Below, piece after piece: positions 1 through 7,387 of a DNA stretch of 64,000 nt. Each line of letters opens with the position of its first letter. Within the stretch, counting starts at the first letter, position 1. Origin of the DNA: Salinimicrobium soli (GTDB lineage Bacteria > Bacteroidota > Bacteroidia > Flavobacteriales > Flavobacteriaceae); contig NZ_JBLUWW010000001.1 of the NCBI RefSeq assembly GCF_048323655.1, positions 248,001 to 312,000 on the forward strand. The letters run 5' to 3'. Under the pieces are notes generated by a model. The model was not told where the DNA came from, did not search any database, and saw only the letters and a list, made by a program, of their open reading frames with translations. The translations under genes were made by a program, and so were the position numbers.

Positions 1-210
1 ACCGACCTTGAAAAACTGATCAAAAAAGACTATAAAAAGATCACGCTTAGTGCACATCCTTTTATAGCAGCCTTTTTAACAAAAGGTTTTCCATCGCCCC
101 GTTCAAAATGGTTTTTTGACCATAAGCGCTGGGTAAAAATAGTACCAAGAGATGCTTACACGTATCTTGAATATCATTTTCACGACAAAGACGGGGAAAT
201 GATTCAATAG
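1..210 (+). CDS. rng: Ribonuclease E/G family protein, C-terminal end (partial)
   Basis: The window opens inside this gene; 69 codons remain and the stop is TAG at 208-210. The tail contains HPFIAAFLTKGF, a tryptophan/lysine-rich stretch and PRDAYTYLEYHF, which I recognise as the end of the Rne/Rng endoribonucleases of Bacteroidetes. These enzymes cut single-stranded RNA in rRNA maturation and mRNA decay. The catalytic and S1 domains lie outside the window, so the call rests on C-terminal similarity only. A strong terminator follows directly. Confidence 0.7.
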   Translation, partial: TDLEKLIKKDYKKITLSAHPFIAAFLTKGFPSPRSKWFFDHKRWVKIVPRDAYTYLEYHFHDKDGEMIQ

Positions 211-217
211 AAATCAA

Positions 218-252
218 AACGCCTTTCATTCTTTTGGAAGGCGTTTTTTTTT
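218..252 (+). terminator. Rho-independent terminator after the RNase gene
   Basis: The stem AACGCCTT (218-225) pairs with AAGGCGTT (238-245) and is followed by a run of T, 8 bases after the stop codon. Confidence 0.85.
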
Positions 253-374
253 GCCATTTTTTAATACTATTTCACAATTAATAAACCTACAACAAACATT
301 TATTACATAATTAACTGATCTTCATCCACTTCAGGTCTAATTTCCCACCTTATTAACCAAATAAATATGAAATC

Positions 375-857
375 ATGAAAGACCTGAATGACTTATTCAA
401 GCACCAGTTAAAGGACCTTTATAGCGCCGAAAGTCAACTGATAAAAGCCCTTCCAAAAATGGCTAAAAATGCACATGACGGAAAACTTAAAAAAGCATTT
501 GAAAATCATCTCGAGGAGACCAAAGAACAAAAAAATCGGTTAGAAGAGATTTGCAAGGAGCTGGATTTTAGCCCAAAAGGAGAGACCTGCAAGGCAATGA
601 AAGGTCTTATTGAAGAGGCCGAAGATTTCTTAAAGGAAGATGCACCTGAGGAAGTGAGAGATGCCGGGTTAATAGCCGATGCACAGCGGGTGGAACATTA
701 TGAAATTGCTGGTTATGGCACTGTAGTGCGCTATGCAAAGGAATTGGGTCATAGTAAAATAGCAGAAAAATTGCAGAAAACATTGGATGAAGAGTATGAT
801 GCCGATAACAAATTGGATAAGCTGGCTGAAGGCCGGTTGAACAAAAAAGCCGTTTAA
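375..857 (+). CDS. DUF892 / YciF-like ferritin-like protein
   Basis: 160 residues, full length for the DUF892 (YciE/YciF) family. The start MKDLNDLFKHQLKDLYSAES is the typical first helix, with the conserved YxAE. Further glutamate/histidine positions (FENHLEET, AQRVEHYEIAGYG) fit a four-helix ferritin-like bundle with a di-metal site. Enterobacterial members are stress-induced; the biochemical role is not settled, and a link to oxidative stress or iron handling is inference. It is monocistronic: a terminator precedes it and another follows. I found no TAnnTTTG box upstream, so an alternative sigma factor is possible but not shown. Confidence 0.85.
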   Translation: MKDLNDLFKHQLKDLYSAESQLIKALPKMAKNAHDGKLKKAFENHLEETKEQKNRLEEICKELDFSPKGETCKAMKGLIEEAEDFLKEDAPEEVRDAGLIADAQRVEHYEIAGYGTVVRYAKELGHSKIAEKLQKTLDEEYDADNKLDKLAEGRLNKKAV

Positions 858-880
858 TCCGGTATATAATTCCATTTAAG

Positions 881-902
881 CGCCTCTTTCGAGGCGTTTT
901 TT
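881..902 (+). terminator. Terminator after the DUF892 gene
   Basis: CGCCTC (881-886) pairs with GAGGCG (891-896) around a TTTC loop and is followed by a T-tract. Confidence 0.8.
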
Positions 903-994
903 ATTTCCACCCGATATTAAAGTGTAAAAGAAATACTCGAAGACTTCTCAAGCCATTTGCTAATAGAAACAAATCTTCTTTATTCTTAAAATCC

Positions 995-1002
995 TATTTT
1001 TG
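995..1002 (+). promoter_or_regulatory. Candidate -7 box for recX
   Basis: TATTTTTG fits the Bacteroidetes TAnnTTTG element and lies 24 bases before the TTG start. No clear -33 TTTG at the usual distance. Confidence 0.4.
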
Positions 1003-1026
1003 AATCCTGAATAATGAATTCTAAGT

Positions 1027-1506
1027 TTGAATAAGGAGTCCGGAAAATCCTATACTGTCAAAGAAGCCACCGTTAAGCTTATGCAGTTCTGTGCCTATCG
1101 CGAACGATCTCAGAAAGAGGTGGAAGACAAGCTCATGGAGATGCGAATGATCCCTGAAGCAAGGGAACAGATCATTATTAGCCTTATGCAGGACGGATTT
1201 CTAAATGAAGAACGCTTTGCCCGCAGTTTTGTCCGCGGAAAATTCCGGATTAAAAAATGGGGACGTAAAAAGATCTTGCAGGAGCTGAAGCTTAGAGAAA
1301 TATCCTCCCCGATAATTAAACTGGCTCTTTCCGAGATCGATCAGAAAGAGTATCTCAAAGCTTTATACTATTTGGCTGAGAAGAAGAATAATTTATTGAA
1401 AGAGACAAACAAATTCAAGCGTAAAAAGAAACTGGCAGATCATCTTTTGCAGAAAGGTTACGAGTCAGAACTCGTTTTTGAGGCCGTGAATACGCTTATT
1501 GAGTGA
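1027..1506 (+). CDS. recX: Regulatory protein RecX
   Basis: 159 residues, normal for RecX, which binds RecA filaments and limits recombinase activity. Signature parts: CAYRERSQKEVEDKL near residues 23-37, then QDGFLNEERFARSFVRGKFRIKKWG split over residues 55-80, followed by two more three-helix repeats. The start is a TTG at 1027. The nearest upstream ATG (1014) is in another frame and stops after six codons, so TTG is accepted although not proven. The last 11 bases overlap the end of the convergent cupin gene. RecA is not in this window. Confidence 0.88.
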   Translation: MNKESGKSYTVKEATVKLMQFCAYRERSQKEVEDKLMEMRMIPEAREQIIISLMQDGFLNEERFARSFVRGKFRIKKWGRKKILQELKLREISSPIIKLALSEIDQKEYLKALYYLAEKKNNLLKETNKFKRKKKLADHLLQKGYESELVFEAVNTLIE

Positions 1507-2374
1507 TCTTGTTCCTTTTATTTGTGCGCTTTATAGCTTCTTCATTTTTATAATCTATCCATCTCTGCCCTTTCAATTTGCGCATATAGTTATCAAAATG
1601 ACGCATAATAAAAAGATTGTAAAGAGCTTTGGAAAGGTTTCGGAGATTACGGGGTGCAGCCCGTAAGCTCATTGAAAATCCGGCAGTGAGATAGGTCATT
1701 TGATGCCAGTAACCTTCGGGCATATACAAAGTCTCCCCATGGTTAAGTTCAGTGATATATCCTTTCGCGTTCTTTAGAGCTGGAAATTTATTGTAGTCAG
1801 GATCTGTAAAATCAATATCCTCCCTCGCAATAAGGGCATGCGGAACTTTATACAAATATCTGGTTTCTGAAGGTGGAAACAGGATGCAGCGTTTCTTTCC
1901 GTGGAAATGAACATGAAGAATGTTCGCGTAATCAATGTCATAATGCATGAACACCTTAGAACCCTCGCCTCCAAAGAACAGCATTGGAATCTGCTTGAGA
2001 ATACGCAAGCCGACTTTCGGGAATTTAAAATCCTTTTGTAATGCAGGAACCTCTTTCAACAGGTGATATAAGAATATACGATAGCTGGTAGGGCCTTTTT
2101 TGAGAAGTTCAATATATTCCCTCATCTTCATCTCTGTGTGAGGTTCATTGAATTTGAATTTTGAAGAAATCGGTCGGTCATCAAAGAGAGGCACCATTTT
2201 GTCGCCCGCTTTCTCCTGTATGTACTCCAGGGACCACTTTTCATATGCAGGCCAGTCTTCGATCAACTGCTCTATAACTACCGGCTTTTGTGGCTTTACG
2301 TACTTCTCCCTAAAATCTTTTTTGGATATTCTTTTCTCTCGTGGTATTGGTGCCAGCACCATTCCTTCTGCCAT
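1496..2374 (-). CDS. JmjC-like cupin protein (cupin_8 family)
   Basis: 292 residues of the cupin-like/JmjC type found in 2-oxoglutarate- and Fe(II)-dependent hydroxylases (the FIH-like group). The metal triad is visible as H144-x-D146 in FMHYDIDYANILHV and H224 in GYWHQM. The HFHGKKRCILFPP stretch provides the co-substrate lysine region. The substrate is unknown; relatives hydroxylate proteins or tRNA. It lies 45 bases downstream of bioB on the same strand with no terminator seen, so the two may share a transcript. A role in biotin metabolism is not indicated by sequence. The 3' end overlaps convergent recX by 11 bases. Confidence 0.8.
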   Translation of the reverse strand: MAEGMVLAPIPREKRISKKDFREKYVKPQKPVVIEQLIEDWPAYEKWSLEYIQEKAGDKMVPLFDDRPISSKFKFNEPHTEMKMREYIELLKKGPTSYRIFLYHLLKEVPALQKDFKFPKVGLRILKQIPMLFFGGEGSKVFMHYDIDYANILHVHFHGKKRCILFPPSETRYLYKVPHALIAREDIDFTDPDYNKFPALKNAKGYITELNHGETLYMPEGYWHQMTYLTAGFSMSLRAAPRNLRNLSKALYNLFIMRHFDNYMRKLKGQRWIDYKNEEAIKRTNKRNKITQ

Positions 2375-2419
2375 CTTTCATCTGCTTTAAACTTTTCCTA
2401 TCCCTAAAAAGAAAACCTG

Positions 2420-3508
2420 CTAAGCTTTCTTAACCTTCTGCTGTGCAGCCAGGTTTCGTTCAATGCTGTGCCCCGGGCGGGACCATTTTGGCTTTTCACC
2501 CAGGTTCTGGAACCGGGATTCTTCGGCTTCAACTGTTTTAGGTTGCTCCTTTTTCACAAAAGGTTTTTGCGGATTAAGGCCTAAAGCCCTGAACATCTCC
2601 ATATCTTCATTCACATCGGGGTTCGGGGTAGTAAGTAATTTGTCTCCGGCAAAGATGGAATTTGCTCCAGCAAAGAAGCACATTGCCTGGCCTTCACGGC
2701 TCATCTGTGTTCTTCCTGCCGAAAGGCGCACCTGAGTTTCGGGCATCACGATTCGGGTAGTGGCTACCATCCTGATCATATCCCAGATAGGCACCTGCTC
2801 CTGATCAGCTAACGGAGTTCCTTCCACCGGTACCAGTGCGTTAATAGGCACAGATTCCGGTTGCGGATTTAATGTAGAAAGAGCTACCAACATTCCGGCG
2901 CGATCTTCTACCGTTTCTCCCATTCCAATAATTCCGCCGCTACACACGGTAACATTTGTTTTTCGAACATTGTCAATCGTTTTTAAACGATCTTCAAATC
3001 CGCGGGTAGAAATAACTTCTTTATAGTATTCTTCCGAAGAGTCAAGGTTGTGATTGTAGGCATATAATCCAGCTTCGGCAAGCCGTTGCGCCTGATTCTC
3101 GGTCAGCATCCCAAGGGTACAGCAAACCTCCATGTCAAGTTTATTGATCGAACGCACCATTTCCAGCACACTGTCAAATTCCTCTCCGTCTTTAACATTT
3201 CTCCATGCTGCACCCATACAAACTCTGGAGCTGCCTGATGCCTTTGCACGTAAGGCCTGCGCCTTTACCTGGTTCACGTTCATGAGGTCATTTCCCTCAA
3301 GATTCGTGTGATATCTGGCGGCCTGTGGGCAGTAGCCACAATCTTCGGGACAACCTCCTGTTTTAATGGAGAGAAGAGTTGAAACCTGGACTGTGTTTGG
3401 ATCGTGATGTTGCCTGTGAATGGTTGCCGCTTCATAGAGCAATTCCATAAAAGGCTTGTTGTAAATTTCAAGTATCTCTTCTTTTGTCCAATCGTGTCTG
3501 GTTGCCAT
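2420..3508 (-). CDS. bioB: Biotin synthase BioB
   Basis: 362 residues. A radical-SAM enzyme that inserts sulfur into dethiobiotin in the last step of biotin synthesis. The SAM [4Fe-4S] motif is C53-x3-C57-x2-C60 (GGCPEDCGYCPQ). Also visible are YNHNLDSSEEYYKEVISTR and the sulfur-donor [2Fe-2S] region cysteines (VCMGAAWR, CCTLGM, CSGGIIGMGE). The C-terminus has about 30 residues of charged extension (PKTVEAEESRFQN onward). It is the last bio gene, separated from the ketoacyl-synthase gene by a terminator-like hairpin and a candidate promoter, so it may be expressed partly on its own. Its clusters would depend on the SUF system encoded at 55.7-62 kb. Confidence 0.96.
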   Translation of the reverse strand: MATRHDWTKEEILEIYNKPFMELLYEAATIHRQHHDPNTVQVSTLLSIKTGGCPEDCGYCPQAARYHTNLEGNDLMNVNQVKAQALRAKASGSSRVCMGAAWRNVKDGEEFDSVLEMVRSINKLDMEVCCTLGMLTENQAQRLAEAGLYAYNHNLDSSEEYYKEVISTRGFEDRLKTIDNVRKTNVTVCSGGIIGMGETVEDRAGMLVALSTLNPQPESVPINALVPVEGTPLADQEQVPIWDMIRMVATTRIVMPETQVRLSAGRTQMSREGQAMCFFAGANSIFAGDKLLTTPNPDVNEDMEMFRALGLNPQKPFVKKEQPKTVEAEESRFQNLGEKPKWSRPGHSIERNLAAQQKVKKA

Positions 3509-3526
3509 ATATCAAAATTTGAATTT

Positions 3527-3534
3527 CAAAAATA
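3527..3534 (-). promoter_or_regulatory. Candidate -7 box for bioB
   Basis: On the minus strand this reads TATTTTTG, a TAnnTTTG match 18 bases before the bioB ATG. The -33 side falls in the preceding hairpin and is poor. Confidence 0.4.
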
Positions 3535-3535
3535 A

Positions 3536-3560
3536 AGAAAAAGCCTCTGTTAGAGGTCTT
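3536..3560 (-). terminator. Terminator-like hairpin between the ketoacyl-synthase gene and bioB
   Basis: Read on the minus strand, CCTCT and AGAGG form a short stem around AAC, extended by weak outer pairs and followed by five T. It could be a terminator or a partial attenuator inside the biotin operon. Confidence 0.5.
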
Positions 3561-3578
3561 GCACTACAAGTTTTTCCG

Positions 3579-4751
3579 TTACTTCCCCGAAAGACTCACT
3601 AAAATAGAAACTGCATTGCCTCCAAAGCCCACGGCATTGACCAAAATACTTCTCAGTTTTTGCGGCGCTTTACTAAGCTTAGAAAAAGGAACAGGTATAA
3701 AATCCTGGTGCTGTAGCATCAGTAATGCAAGTTCCAGGCTTAGAGTTCCCGATGCTCCATACGTATGGCCAATTTTCCATTTGTTTGTGGTAAGTGCCGG
3801 AAGATCCTCTCCAAAAATTGCCTTTATGGCATTAACTTCAGAAAGATCTCCTTTGATGGTACCGGGTGCATGCATTACAATGGCATCGATCTCATCAAGA
3901 GAATATTCTCCAATTGCCATTTTCATAGATCTCTGAAAAGCATCCCCATTAGCTGAAATAGAGACTGGGTGTGTCAACTCTTCGGTCGCATAACCCACTC
4001 CGGTTATAAAGGCTACAGCATTTTCATTAATTCCTGCCTCCATGGTTATGACCGAAGCTCCCTCCCCAAGGATCATTGAATTTTGCTTTTTTTCAAGGTT
4101 CAGTGCCTGGCAGGGATAATCCTGCTCATCGCGGGCACTGATCTTCATTGCCTGCACCTGGGCTACTGTAAAAGGGGTTAAAGAAGCTTCACTCCCACCG
4201 GCCAGGAATCTTTGTGCCATTCCGGAATTAAGCCACGCTACTCCGTTGAGAATTGCATGTAAAGCGGTGGAACAGGTAACAGAGTGAGAGATCTCCGGTC
4301 CTGAACTTTTAAGATCCTGCGCCACCCACGATGAGATATTTCCCAGTGTAGTAGAGGGGGAAGCGAGTGTTTCTGCCTGCCCGTCAGCTAAAAATTTTCC
4401 GTAGTACTTTTCAAAAGAAGCCGTTGCGCCCCGGGAACTTCCAATATTGATCCCGATAGCGTCCCCATTTTTCCAGTTCGCTTTTTCTATTGCCATTCTG
4501 GATGCTTTGATGGCGTAAAGCACAGAATCATCCACATCCTTAAAAGAAGGCTTTTCCTGTCTTAAAAGCTTTATCTCTTCCTTTAATTCCTTCGGAAGAA
4601 AAGCAGCATAGGCAAAAAGGCCTTCAAAATCGTGTTTTTTGAAGGTGTGAGCTGAATTTTTATACGCTTTCCAAATCTCTTCAGGCGTGGCACCTAAAGA
4701 GGAAACGGAAGCAAATGACATAATAGATACAGGAGTTTTCAAAAAGTGCAA
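3579..4751 (-). CDS. Beta-ketoacyl synthase in the biotin cluster
   Basis: 390 residues of the FabB/FabF thiolase fold. All three catalytic residues are present: C160 (SHSVTCSTALHAI), H294 (MHAPGT) and H329 (KWKIGHTYGASGTLSLE), with K324 near the second histidine. It should therefore catalyse decarboxylative Claisen condensation. The start is TTG at 4751. The first in-frame ATG (residue 11) would remove the first beta strand, VSIMSFASVSSLG, so I keep TTG. It lies between the SET-domain gene and bioB inside the bio genes. A housekeeping FabF is usually near acpP, so this copy is probably dedicated to making the pimeloyl chain; that is inference. BioZ, a KAS III-like enzyme in some proteobacteria, is a precedent in another subfamily. 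Confidence 0.85.
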   Translation of the reverse strand: MHFLKTPVSIMSFASVSSLGATPEEIWKAYKNSAHTFKKHDFEGLFAYAAFLPKELKEEIKLLRQEKPSFKDVDDSVLYAIKASRMAIEKANWKNGDAIGINIGSSRGATASFEKYYGKFLADGQAETLASPSTTLGNISSWVAQDLKSSGPEISHSVTCSTALHAILNGVAWLNSGMAQRFLAGGSEASLTPFTVAQVQAMKISARDEQDYPCQALNLEKKQNSMILGEGASVITMEAGINENAVAFITGVGYATEELTHPVSISANGDAFQRSMKMAIGEYSLDEIDAIVMHAPGTIKGDLSEVNAIKAIFGEDLPALTTNKWKIGHTYGASGTLSLELALLMLQHQDFIPVPFSKLSKAPQKLRSILVNAVGFGGNAVSILVSLSGK

Positions 4752-4797
4752 TTTTTCTGCAAAAATAAGGGCTATAACTTAAAAGCCCCGCCCGATC

Positions 4798-5388
4798 CTA
4801 ATTATTTTCGCGGTAGTAAAGACTGAGAATGGAATCTAGAGGAAGGTTCTCCTGAAGTTTTTTCCTGATCTTCTCCATTGTGGCGGAAGGGATCAATAAG
4901 GCCAAAGGTTGCTTAACCTCTTCAAAAAATTCAAACGCCTCAGAAAGTTTGGAATCCCACTCCTGGTGATAATTCAAAAGATCATCAGGATATACGGTGT
5001 CCCGCTCGGTACCTTCATCCTGTGCTTTAAAGGGCTCACTGATATTCAGATAACCATAATCATCAGTTAGCTGCTCGCCCGGATGAATATCCCTCACTGC
5101 CAGTTCAAAATCGTAGGCCGTAGAGATACAGTTAGAATTAAAGCTGTGATTGACATATTTAGCGAGATCCCAACAGAGCACTAGGTCTCCATTGCTGTTC
5201 CTAAACGAATACTTGTCTACCGCCTGTTGAATAGTTGCAGGCATATTTTCCACTTTTTCAGGGGGAAGCACCTGATCGAGATGATCCTGCACCCAGGTAA
5301 TAGTTCCTTTAGGAATGAATTTGGTAGCAACAACGCCATAACCCATTTCCTCATTAATAAAGCGGAGCTCTGTATCCGGATGCATCAT
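4798..5388 (-). CDS. SET-domain protein (predicted SAM-dependent methyltransferase)
   Basis: 196 residues. The SET signature is clear: GYGVVATKFIPKGTI near residues 16-30, YVNHSFNSNC (NHS at 80-82, the SAM/knot motif) and GEQLTDDYGYL with the catalytic-type Tyr111. There is no cysteine-rich post-SET zinc site, and the C-terminal 80 residues are helical and unassigned. SET enzymes known so far methylate protein lysines. It lies between bioA (59-base gap) and the ketoacyl-synthase gene (46-base gap), within a run of biotin genes that lacks bioC. Whether it works in biotin synthesis, modifies a biotin enzyme or is only a passenger cannot be told from sequence. Confidence 0.8.
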   Translation of the reverse strand: MMHPDTELRFINEEMGYGVVATKFIPKGTITWVQDHLDQVLPPEKVENMPATIQQAVDKYSFRNSNGDLVLCWDLAKYVNHSFNSNCISTAYDFELAVRDIHPGEQLTDDYGYLNISEPFKAQDEGTERDTVYPDDLLNYHQEWDSKLSEAFEFFEEVKQPLALLIPSATMEKIRKKLQENLPLDSILSLYYRENN

Positions 5389-5447
5389 ATTTTACTGATT
5401 TTCAGTCTAAAATACAAAATCCAACATTCCCTCAGCAAAAAATAATT

Positions 5448-6731
5448 TTAGAACTTCTCAAGCGCCAGCTCAACACTGGTGTAGATCTTTTGCATCTGTT
5501 CTTCGGAAGTAATATAAGGCGCAAGTATGTAAATAGTATTTCCGAGTGGTCTTAGGAACACCCCTTGCTCCATAAAATGCTGAAACAACTGATTCCGAAG
5601 GTTCCCATAACGCTCCATTTCCACATCCAGTTCAAAGGCAAAAATGACCCCAAGCTGCCTGATATTCTTCACTTTTGGATGGGACTCCAGTTTTGCTCTG
5701 AATTGCTCATGCCCTTTTTCGATCCTTCTTATATGCTGTTGCATCTCATCAGAATTCAGTAATTCTATTCCGGCCAGGGCGGCAGTACATGCCAACGGAT
5801 TGGCTGTGTAAGTATGGCCGTGAAAAAGCCCTTTTGCGATATCTTCAGAATAAAAAGCGTCATATATCTTCTGCGAACAGGAGGTAACGGCCATTGGCAA
5901 CAATCCGGCAGTCAGTGCCTTGGAAAGACAGATAATGTCAGGCTGATTTTCCAGGTATTCAGAAGCAAAATTTTTCCCGGTCTTTCCGAAGCCGGTCATT
6001 ACCTCATCGGCAACAGTAATAATATCATTTTCAGCACAACGCTTTAAAATAGCATCCAGGCCCGCAGGATCATGCATTTTCATAGCTGCGGCACCCTGCA
6101 CCAGGGGTTCATATATAAACCCTGCGATCCGATGACTTTCAATCAATGCTTCCAGCCTTTTCAACACAGCTTCGTTATTGTCCCCTGTTGGTACGGGTAA
6201 TCGAACCACCTCTATAAAGTGCTCTTCAAAAGCGCCATTATAAACCGATAAACCGGAGACTGACATGGCGCCAAAGGTGTCGCCGTGAAAACCTTCTTCA
6301 AAAGCCATCATGACTTTACGATCGTTTCGAAGATTATGGTGGTACTGCAGGGCCATTTTGATCCCTATCTCTGTAGCAGTGGACCCATTATCACTGAAAA
6401 AAAGTTTTTCCTGGTTGGAAGGAAGAATATTTATGAGAGCTTCTGAAAGTTCAATGGCAGGGCGGTGTGTAAATCCGCTGAAAACTACCTGGTCCAGTTG
6501 CGTCATTTGTGCAGCAACTTTACTGGTGATCGTTTCATTACAATGCCCGTACATGGCCGTGTACCAGCTGGAGATTCCGTCAATATATTCCTTACCCGCC
6601 TCATCGTAAAGAACAGCGCCCTTAGCTTTTACAATTGCCAGCATTTCAGGAGAAAGCTTATGCTGAGTTAAAGGATGCCAAAGGTGTTTTTTATCTCTTT
6701 CAGACAGAGACAGCGAAAGATCTTTTTTCAT
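5448..6731 (-). CDS. bioA: Adenosylmethionine-8-amino-7-oxononanoate aminotransferase BioA
   Basis: 427 residues, a class III PLP aminotransferase that makes 7,8-diaminopelargonate with SAM as amino donor. The PLP lysine is K271 in ICLSKALTAG, preceded by ADEVMTGFGKTG (241-252). The N-terminal HLWHPLTQH and SSWYTAMYGHCN (W56-Y57) match BioA substrate-site sequences and separate it from other class III enzymes. It sits 23 bases after bioD. Confidence 0.96.
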   Translation of the reverse strand: MKKDLSLSLSERDKKHLWHPLTQHKLSPEMLAIVKAKGAVLYDEAGKEYIDGISSWYTAMYGHCNETITSKVAAQMTQLDQVVFSGFTHRPAIELSEALINILPSNQEKLFFSDNGSTATEIGIKMALQYHHNLRNDRKVMMAFEEGFHGDTFGAMSVSGLSVYNGAFEEHFIEVVRLPVPTGDNNEAVLKRLEALIESHRIAGFIYEPLVQGAAAMKMHDPAGLDAILKRCAENDIITVADEVMTGFGKTGKNFASEYLENQPDIICLSKALTAGLLPMAVTSCSQKIYDAFYSEDIAKGLFHGHTYTANPLACTAALAGIELLNSDEMQQHIRRIEKGHEQFRAKLESHPKVKNIRQLGVIFAFELDVEMERYGNLRNQLFQHFMEQGVFLRPLGNTIYILAPYITSEEQMQKIYTSVELALEKF

Positions 6732-6754
6732 AGTATTTTCTGAACCTTTAAATC

Positions 6755-7378
6755 TTAGTCTTTAAGCCGTTTTCTGAGCTTTTCAGCATACTTACTCACA
6801 AGTTCTGCTGAAAAGGATTTTTCCTGCTCTATTCGCAGCAAAACAGGTAATCCGGTCATGCGTTCAATGATCTCTTCGGTTGATTTGTTCTCGTCACCAT
6901 TGAAAATGATCCCAATGCAATTAAGATTGCGGTGCTTCAAGGCTTCAACAGTCAACAGGGTATGATTGATACTTCCAAGATAATGGCGGGAAACAAGGAT
7001 CACCTTATGATCAGGTGAAATTAGATCTGCAATGGTTTGGGTATTGCTGATTGGCACTAACAAACCACCAGCACCTTCAATAACCAGATCATTCCCGGTT
7101 TGAGGTTCCCGGATCTCTTCTGAAGTGAGGTTGACACCGTCAATTTCCGCAGCAGCATGAGGACTCATGGGTGTTTTTAAGGCAAACGCGTTCGGGTGAA
7201 AAACTGTCTTTGAGTTACTTACCAGATCCTTCAGTTTATGGGTATCAGAATTATCCAAATCTCCGGCCTGTATGGGTTTCCAGTAATCTGCCTGCAGCGC
7301 TTCGGTCACGATCGCCGAAGCAATTGTTTTCCCCACCTCAGTTCCTATGCCTGTTATAAAGTATCTGTTATTTGCCAT
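6755..7378 (-). CDS. bioD: Dethiobiotin synthetase BioD
   Basis: 207 residues. ATP-dependent carboxylation and ring closure of 7,8-diaminopelargonate. The P-loop ITGIGTEVGKT sits at residues 8-18, followed by the KPIQAG substrate loop at 35-40 and IEGAGGLLVP around 100. It starts 9 bases after bioF, so the two are surely cotranscribed. Confidence 0.95.
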   Translation of the reverse strand: MANNRYFITGIGTEVGKTIASAIVTEALQADYWKPIQAGDLDNSDTHKLKDLVSNSKTVFHPNAFALKTPMSPHAAAEIDGVNLTSEEIREPQTGNDLVIEGAGGLLVPISNTQTIADLISPDHKVILVSRHYLGSINHTLLTVEALKHRNLNCIGIIFNGDENKSTEEIIERMTGLPVLLRIEQEKSFSAELVSKYAEKLRKRLKD

Positions 7379-7387
7379 TTTTGAAGA

